From Oceanirhabdus seepicola (lineage in GTDB: Bacteria > Bacillota > Clostridia > Clostridiales > Clostridiaceae): a stretch of DNA of 64,000 bases. The position numbers and the translations under genes were made by a program. The DNA is taken from positions 372,001-436,000 of the forward strand of contig NZ_JAGSOJ010000002.1 of assembly GCF_023684385.1 (NCBI RefSeq), given 5' to 3'. Positions 60,316 to 64,000 of the stretch are shown in pieces (within the stretch, counting starts at the first letter, position 1; every line of letters begins with the position of its first letter). Below the pieces are notes generated by a model that made no database searches, was not told where the DNA came from, and saw nothing but the letters and a program-made list of their open reading frames with translations.

Positions 60316-60957
60316 ATGAAGGTATTAATTACAGGATTCACTCCCTTTGGTGGAGAGAGTTTAAATCCAGCTTATGAAGCTGTGAAGTTATTAAATAATG
60401 AAATTGCAGGAGCAGAGATTGTAAAAGCTGAAATTCCTACTGTTTTTAGAGAGTCTATAAAATGTTTAGAAGAAATTATTGAAAAAGAAAAACCTGATAT
60501 TGCAATATGTATTGGTCAGGCTGGTGGAAGATTTGAGATTTCTATTGAGAGAATTGCAATAAATCTAGATGATGCTAGAATTCCTGACAATGAAAATAAT
60601 GCTCCAATAGATGAAGTGATTTTTGAAGATGGAGAAAATGCTTATTTTGCAAAATTACCTATAAAAGCTATGGTAAACGAGATTATTGAGGAAAAAATTC
60701 CTGCAGCTGTATCTAATTCTGCTGGTACATTCGTATGTAATCATTTGATGTATGGATTGCTTTATTTAATTGATAAGAAATATCCTAATATGAAAGGCGG
60801 ATTTATTCACGTGCCTTTTATACCTGAGCAAGTAGTAAATAAGAGAAATATGGCAGCTATGGCACTTGATGATATTGTTAAAGGGTTAAGCTGTGCTATT
60901 AGAGCAGCTGTGGAAAATGATGAAGATATTAAGAAAACTGGAGGAACAATTTGCTAA
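60316..60957 (+). CDS. pcp: Pyroglutamyl-peptidase I
   Basis: A 213-aa cysteine peptidase of family C15, which removes N-terminal pyroglutamate from peptides in the cytosol. The catalytic triad is visible: E78 in [15 protein letters not shown]141 in SAGTFVCNH and H165 in GGFIHVPF. The N-terminal motif [11 protein letters not shown] is diagnostic. I chose ATG 60316, with GGAGG upstream, over an in-frame Met inside the end of the previous gene. Length is normal. It may be cotranscribed with the upstream pair, 74 nt away. Confidence 0.95.
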   Translation: MKVLITGFTPFGGESLNPAYEAVKLLNNEIAGAEIVKAEIPTVFRESIKCLEEIIEKEKPDIAICIGQAGGRFEISIERIAINLDDARIPDNENNAPIDEVIFEDGENAYFAKLPIKAMVNEIIEEKIPAAVSNSAGTFVCNHLMYGLLYLIDKKYPNMKGGFIHVPFIPEQVVNKRNMAAMALDDIVKGLSCAIRAAVENDEDIKKTGGTIC

Positions 60958-60978
60958 AGGGGTAATTTTATATAAGTA

Positions 60979-61112
60979 AGAACCAAGCAACTTGGTTCAG
61001 GTTGTTAAAAAAGCCCAACTTCATCAGCACTAAGACTCGCTGTACAGCTCGCTAGTCTTGTGCCTTGAACTTGGGCTTTTTAAACGCCTGAAATTCTTAA
61101 GAAAGAAAACAG
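60979..61112. repeat. Second copy of the palindromic repeat, acting as terminator
   Basis: TCAGGTTGTTAAAAAAGCCCAA (60997-61018; stem continues into 61019-61020) pairs with TTGGGCTTTTTAAACGCCTGA (61071-61091). The centre CACTAAGACTCGCTGTACAGCTCGC matches, in inverse orientation, the centre of the repeat at 18926-19147, with an internal deletion. A short hairpin (AACCAAGCAACTTGGTT) takes the place of the AGTGGCTA dyad. It separates convergent pcp and pepF and ends in T-runs both ways. Confidence 0.75.
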
Positions 61113-61142
61113 AGGCTACTGACTTTTTTACTCTATAGGAAA

Positions 61143-62909
61143 TTATAAATTCATAAACTTTTCAATATCTTTAGCAATAAGATCCAATGAACTTTTCCAA
61201 AAATCTTTTGATGTAATATCGATATTCATCATTTTTGCAACATCAATAAGATTATTCTTACCTGTAGCAGCCAATAGATTGTCATATTCTTTAACAAACT
61301 CATCGCCACGTTTAAGATACTCTGCATAAAGACCTTTAGAGAATAGAAGTCCGAATGCATATGGGAAGTTATAGAAGTTATATCCGGCTGAATAATAGTG
61401 TGGTTTGCATATCCACATGTATGGATGTAAGTATTCAGGATCTAGTCCATCACCATATGTTTCTTTTTGTGCTTCAAGCATAATTTCTTTTAATCTTTCA
61501 ACTGATACAGAACCTTCTTTTCTCTCTTCAAAAACTTTTGATTCGAATAAGAATCTACTCATAATATCAACAATTACTTGAGCGTTACCTTGGATGTCAT
61601 TTTCTAATATTACAAAGGACTCTTCTTTTGAAGCTGTTTTTAATGCCGCGTTTGTAACGATAGTTTCACAGAAAATAGAAGCTGTTTCAGCTATAGGCAT
61701 TGGGTAATGGCTATTAAGTGAAATCTCATCAACAAGAGAAGAACCATGATATCCATGTCCAAGTTCATGTGCTAATGTAGTTACATTAGAGAAGCTTCCA
61801 TTAAAGTTTGATAATATTCTGCTCTGTTTCAAATAATGAAGATTAGAACAGAAAGCTCCACCACGCTTACCTTTTCGAGGTTCAGCATCTATCCAATTAC
61901 TATCAAATGCATGAGCTGAATAATCACCTAGTTTTTTACTGAATGTAGAGAAGTTCTTAACAATGAAATCTCTAGCTTCTTTATAAGTATAAGTCATGTT
62001 TGCTTCACCCATTGGAGCAAATAGTTCGTAGAATGGCAATCCATTTTTATGACCAAGAAGTTCAGCTTTCTTTTTAAAGTATTTTCTGAAAGTTGGTAGA
62101 CTTTCTTTCATAGCTTCCATCATTGCAGTTAGGGTAGCTTCATTCATTCTAGATTTTTGAAGTGTAACAGCTAGAGGGGTAGAATATCCTCTAAGTTTAC
62201 TTTCTGTGATAACTTCACCTTTTATTCCATTTAGTGAAGCAGCAACTGATTCATCTATTTTTTTATATGATTCTAATTCAGCTTCATAAGCTTTTTTTCT
62301 CTTTTTACTATCTTTATCATATGCCATGTTTCTAACAACTGAAAGTGGTAGTTGTTTATTTTCACCATCAACTTCAATATCAACTAAAAGGTTAGATGTT
62401 AAATTTCCTTGAAGTTTTGACCAAGCAGTAGAACCAGTTGTTTTCATTTTTGCGAGAACTTCTTCTTGTGTATCATCAAGAAGATAAGATGCATTTCTTT
62501 TGATTTCATTAAGATAGAATGAGTGAACTTTTAATACATTAGACTGTTCAATCAGATTGTTTAAATCATCTATTCCACCTACCCATTTTTCAAATAAAGC
62601 TTCAGTTTTCGCAAGTTCAGCTAGTTTATTTGATAGTTGTTCCATAGTCTTATTTGCTACTTCATTTTTAACATCAACGCTAGAGCTTAAACTAGCAAAG
62701 CTATATAGTCTGTGTACAAGATGTTCGAATACATTAGCGGATTTAAGGTACTCTTCTAATTTTTCTTTAGTGTTATCATAGTTTTTACAATTAGTCTCTA
62801 CCCATGAAATATTCTCTTTAATTGATTGATCTAAATTACTCATGTCATTTTTAAAAGCATCACTTTCAAAAGATGTGTAGATTTCATTAAGACTCCATCT
62901 CATATCCAT
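61143..62909 (-). CDS. pepF: Oligoendopeptidase F
   Basis: A 588-aa M3-family zinc metallopeptidase acting on peptides in the cytosol. The HExxH motif is in TTLAHELGHGYHG, with a downstream Glu ligand in PIAETASIFCETI. The N-terminal helical region (MRWSLNEIYTSFESDAF) and the C-terminal GYNFYNFPYAFG motif are typical. GGAGG lies 11 bases before the ATG, slightly far. The last codons overlap a 26-bp repeated sequence. The promoter should lie upstream in 62910-63060, where a strong palindrome is found. Confidence 0.95.
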   Translation of the reverse strand: MDMRWSLNEIYTSFESDAFKNDMSNLDQSIKENISWVETNCKNYDNTKEKLEEYLKSANVFEHLVHRLYSFASLSSSVDVKNEVANKTMEQLSNKLAELAKTEALFEKWVGGIDDLNNLIEQSNVLKVHSFYLNEIKRNASYLLDDTQEEVLAKMKTTGSTAWSKLQGNLTSNLLVDIEVDGENKQLPLSVVRNMAYDKDSKKRKKAYEAELESYKKIDESVAASLNGIKGEVITESKLRGYSTPLAVTLQKSRMNEATLTAMMEAMKESLPTFRKYFKKKAELLGHKNGLPFYELFAPMGEANMTYTYKEARDFIVKNFSTFSKKLGDYSAHAFDSNWIDAEPRKGKRGGAFCSNLHYLKQSRILSNFNGSFSNVTTLAHELGHGYHGSSLVDEISLNSHYPMPIAETASIFCETIVTNAALKTASKEESFVILENDIQGNAQVIVDIMSRFLFESKVFEERKEGSVSVERLKEIMLEAQKETYGDGLDPEYLHPYMWICKPHYYSAGYNFYNFPYAFGLLFSKGLYAEYLKRGDEFVKEYDNLLAATGKNNLIDVAKMMNIDITSKDFWKSSLDLIAKDIEKFMNL

Positions 62910-62999
62910 ATATGTATATTCCTCCGTAATTATAAGATTTTATATATTATTAAACAAGTTATTGAAAGGGTATATATATATTATGATAACATTATTAAA

Positions 63000-63026
63000 A
63001 AAATATTTCTATTATAGAAATATTTT
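63000..63026. promoter_or_regulatory. 27-bp perfect palindrome between pepF and the HAD gene
   Basis: AAAATATTTCTAT (63000-63012), one base, then ATAGAAATATTTT (63014-63026), an exact inverted repeat of 13 bp. It lies between divergent genes and is placed like an operator; no T-run follows to make it a terminator. Confidence 0.5.
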
Positions 63027-63107
63027 CATTTGTAAAAAGCGTAGCCTAATATTATATAGCTTTAGGGTTATAATAATTATATGGGACATATAAGACATGT
63101 TTAAACT

Positions 63108-63155
63108 GAGGGATGAAAAACTATAAGATTTAATGGTTTTCATCCCTCTATTTTT
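63108..63155 (+). terminator. Leader terminator (attenuator) upstream of the HAD phosphatase gene
   Basis: GAGGGATGAAAA (63108-63119) pairs perfectly with TTTTCATCCCTC (63137-63148), followed by TATTTTT. A likely -10 TATAAT at 63069-63074 puts it about 30 nt into the transcript. The GGAGG of the HAD gene begins at 63156, directly after it, so the hairpin may control read-through. Confidence 0.6.
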
Positions 63156-63171
63156 GGAGGATATTTGTAAA

Positions 63172-63819
63172 ATGAAAAAATTTGTTTTTATTTCTGATTT
63201 TGATGGAACAATTAGTAATAAAGATTTCTATATGCATGTGATAGAGAAATATCTTAAAGAAGACGGGGAACGGCAATACGCTAGATGGAGAAATGAGGAG
63301 ATTTTAGATATTGAGTTCTTGTCTTATGTATTTACAAATATTGATGCAGATGAAGAAGAAATTTACAAGGATATTATTGCCTTAGAGATTGATCCAGATC
63401 TTGAGGAGTTTATAAAATATATTAAGAGTCAAGGTGGTGAGTTTGTAATATTAAGTGCTGGAAGCACATATTACATCGATATTTTATTGGAACATTGGAG
63501 TATTGAAGGAATAAAAATATACTCTAATAATGCTGTGTATAAGAATAGAGGAATACATTATGATATTGATCCAACTAATGAATTTTATTCTGAAAGATAC
63601 GGAATAGATAAGAAGAAAGTGGTTGAAAAATTTAAGAGGGAATATGAGACTCTATATTATGCTGGAGATAGCATGCCTGATTTTGAAGCTAGCCTTTTGT
63701 GCAAAAAAAGGTTTGCAAAGGGAAGATTGATTGATATTTATAAGGAAAAAAACGTTGATCATTATGGGGTTGAAAGTTTCAAAGAAATATTAGATATTCT
63801 GAAGAAAGAAGGGATATAA
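63172..63819 (+). CDS. HAD-superfamily phosphatase (MtnX/phosphoserine phosphatase-like)
   Basis: A 215-aa HAD hydrolase. Motif I is FISDFDGTIS (nucleophile Asp in DFDGT), motif II is VILSAGS and motif III/IV is YYAGDSMPDF. The helical cap between motifs I and II fits the MtnX-like/PSPase subclass IB. Substrate may be 2-hydroxy-3-keto-5-methylthiopentenyl-1-phosphate or phosphoserine; context does not decide. ATG 63172 is the only sensible start, with GGAGG 11 bases upstream. A leader terminator lies just before it, suggesting attenuation control. Confidence 0.9.
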   Translation: MKKFVFISDFDGTISNKDFYMHVIEKYLKEDGERQYARWRNEEILDIEFLSYVFTNIDADEEEIYKDIIALEIDPDLEEFIKYIKSQGGEFVILSAGSTYYIDILLEHWSIEGIKIYSNNAVYKNRGIHYDIDPTNEFYSERYGIDKKKVVEKFKREYETLYYAGDSMPDFEASLLCKKRFAKGRLIDIYKEKNVDHYGVESFKEILDILKKEGI

Positions 63820-63821
63820 TG

Positions 63822-63850
63822 AAGGAGACGCTTTGTAACGTCTCCTTTAT
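63822..63850. terminator. Bidirectional terminator after the HAD gene
   Basis: AAGGAGACG (63822-63830) pairs with CGTCTCCTT (63839-63847), followed by TATTG; it lies between convergent genes. Confidence 0.85.
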
Positions 63851-63858
63851 TGTTAAAG

Positions 63859-64000
63859 CTATTTAAGTTTAAAGTTTTTAATTTCAGTTAACATTTGCTT
63901 CGTCATATTGTTTAACTCAAGAGCAGACTGAGCAACTTCTTCAGTAGAAGCAGTCATCTCTTCAGAAGCTGCTGATATTTCTTGAGAGGATGCAGATACC
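63859..64000 (-). CDS. Methyl-accepting chemotaxis protein, C-terminal fragment
   Basis: The frame on the minus strand reads VSASSQEISAASEEMTASTE and then EVAQSALELN, ending MLTEIKNFKLK and a stop. This is the final, heptad-rich helix of an MCP signalling domain, with the usual SASSQEISAASEEM methylation-helix-like pattern. The remainder lies beyond the window edge. Confidence 0.85.
   Translation of the reverse strand, partial: VSASSQEISAASEEMTASTEEVAQSALELNNMTKQMLTEIKNFKLK

Overview
The window is AT-rich, Gram-positive DNA with a typical clostridial gene set: a spore-germination receptor operon, a type I MCP, GGDEF and sigma-54 signalling, lipoproteins with clear lipoboxes, strong GGAGG ribosome binding sites, TTG/GTG starts and T-tailed hairpin terminators. 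It most likely comes from Clostridium sensu stricto or a close relative. No rRNA or tRNA gene was found.

Layout. 0-7.3 kb: the end of a receiver/histidine-kinase protein, then a ger operon in the order A-B-C-B-B. 7.4-13.7 kb: an EamA transporter; a NusG-II protein, a Gx-type membrane protein and a flavinylated lipoprotein reductase that look like an extracytosolic electron-transfer set; small unknown proteins; a MORN-repeat lipoprotein. 13.8-16.3 kb (minus strand): a membrane MCP and a membrane-anchored EEP hydrolase. 16.8-23.6 kb: a sigma-54 activator, a palindromic repeat, a near-consensus -24/-12 promoter, and a catabolic operon (gamma-glutamyl hydrolase, YfcC-type carrier, M20 amidohydrolase, nitrilase).

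23.8-32.9 kb is the most unusual part. A HEAT/ARM-like protein, a SWIM zinc-finger protein and a retron-type reverse transcriptase form an operon matching what I recall as the type XIII retron composition. It is split by an IStron (group I intron core plus TnpB, without TnpA) that appears to have displaced the start of the SWIM gene. Directly after the RT lies a separate non-coding unit with its own promoter and terminator: a structured RNA bounded by perfect 13-nt inverted repeats, my candidate for the retron msr-msd RNA.

32.9-48.7 kb: an Eis-like acetyltransferase, mannose-1-phosphate guanylyltransferase, NAD kinase, a GIN-domain protein, a serine hydrolase, two large tandem paralogous secreted repeat proteins with Asp-rich tails (the second has an eroded 3' end), and a membrane protein. 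48.8-51.1 kb: a MerR-methyltransferase fusion behind a MerR-type 19-bp-spacer promoter, a second methyltransferase, and the remnant of an ABC ATPase. 51.1-64 kb: lipoproteins, a VWA protein, a DUF896 protein, a diguanylate cyclase, a membrane protein/lipoprotein pair, pyroglutamyl peptidase, oligoendopeptidase F, a HAD phosphatase behind a leader terminator, and the end of another MCP. Family names are from memory of motifs; no database search was possible.
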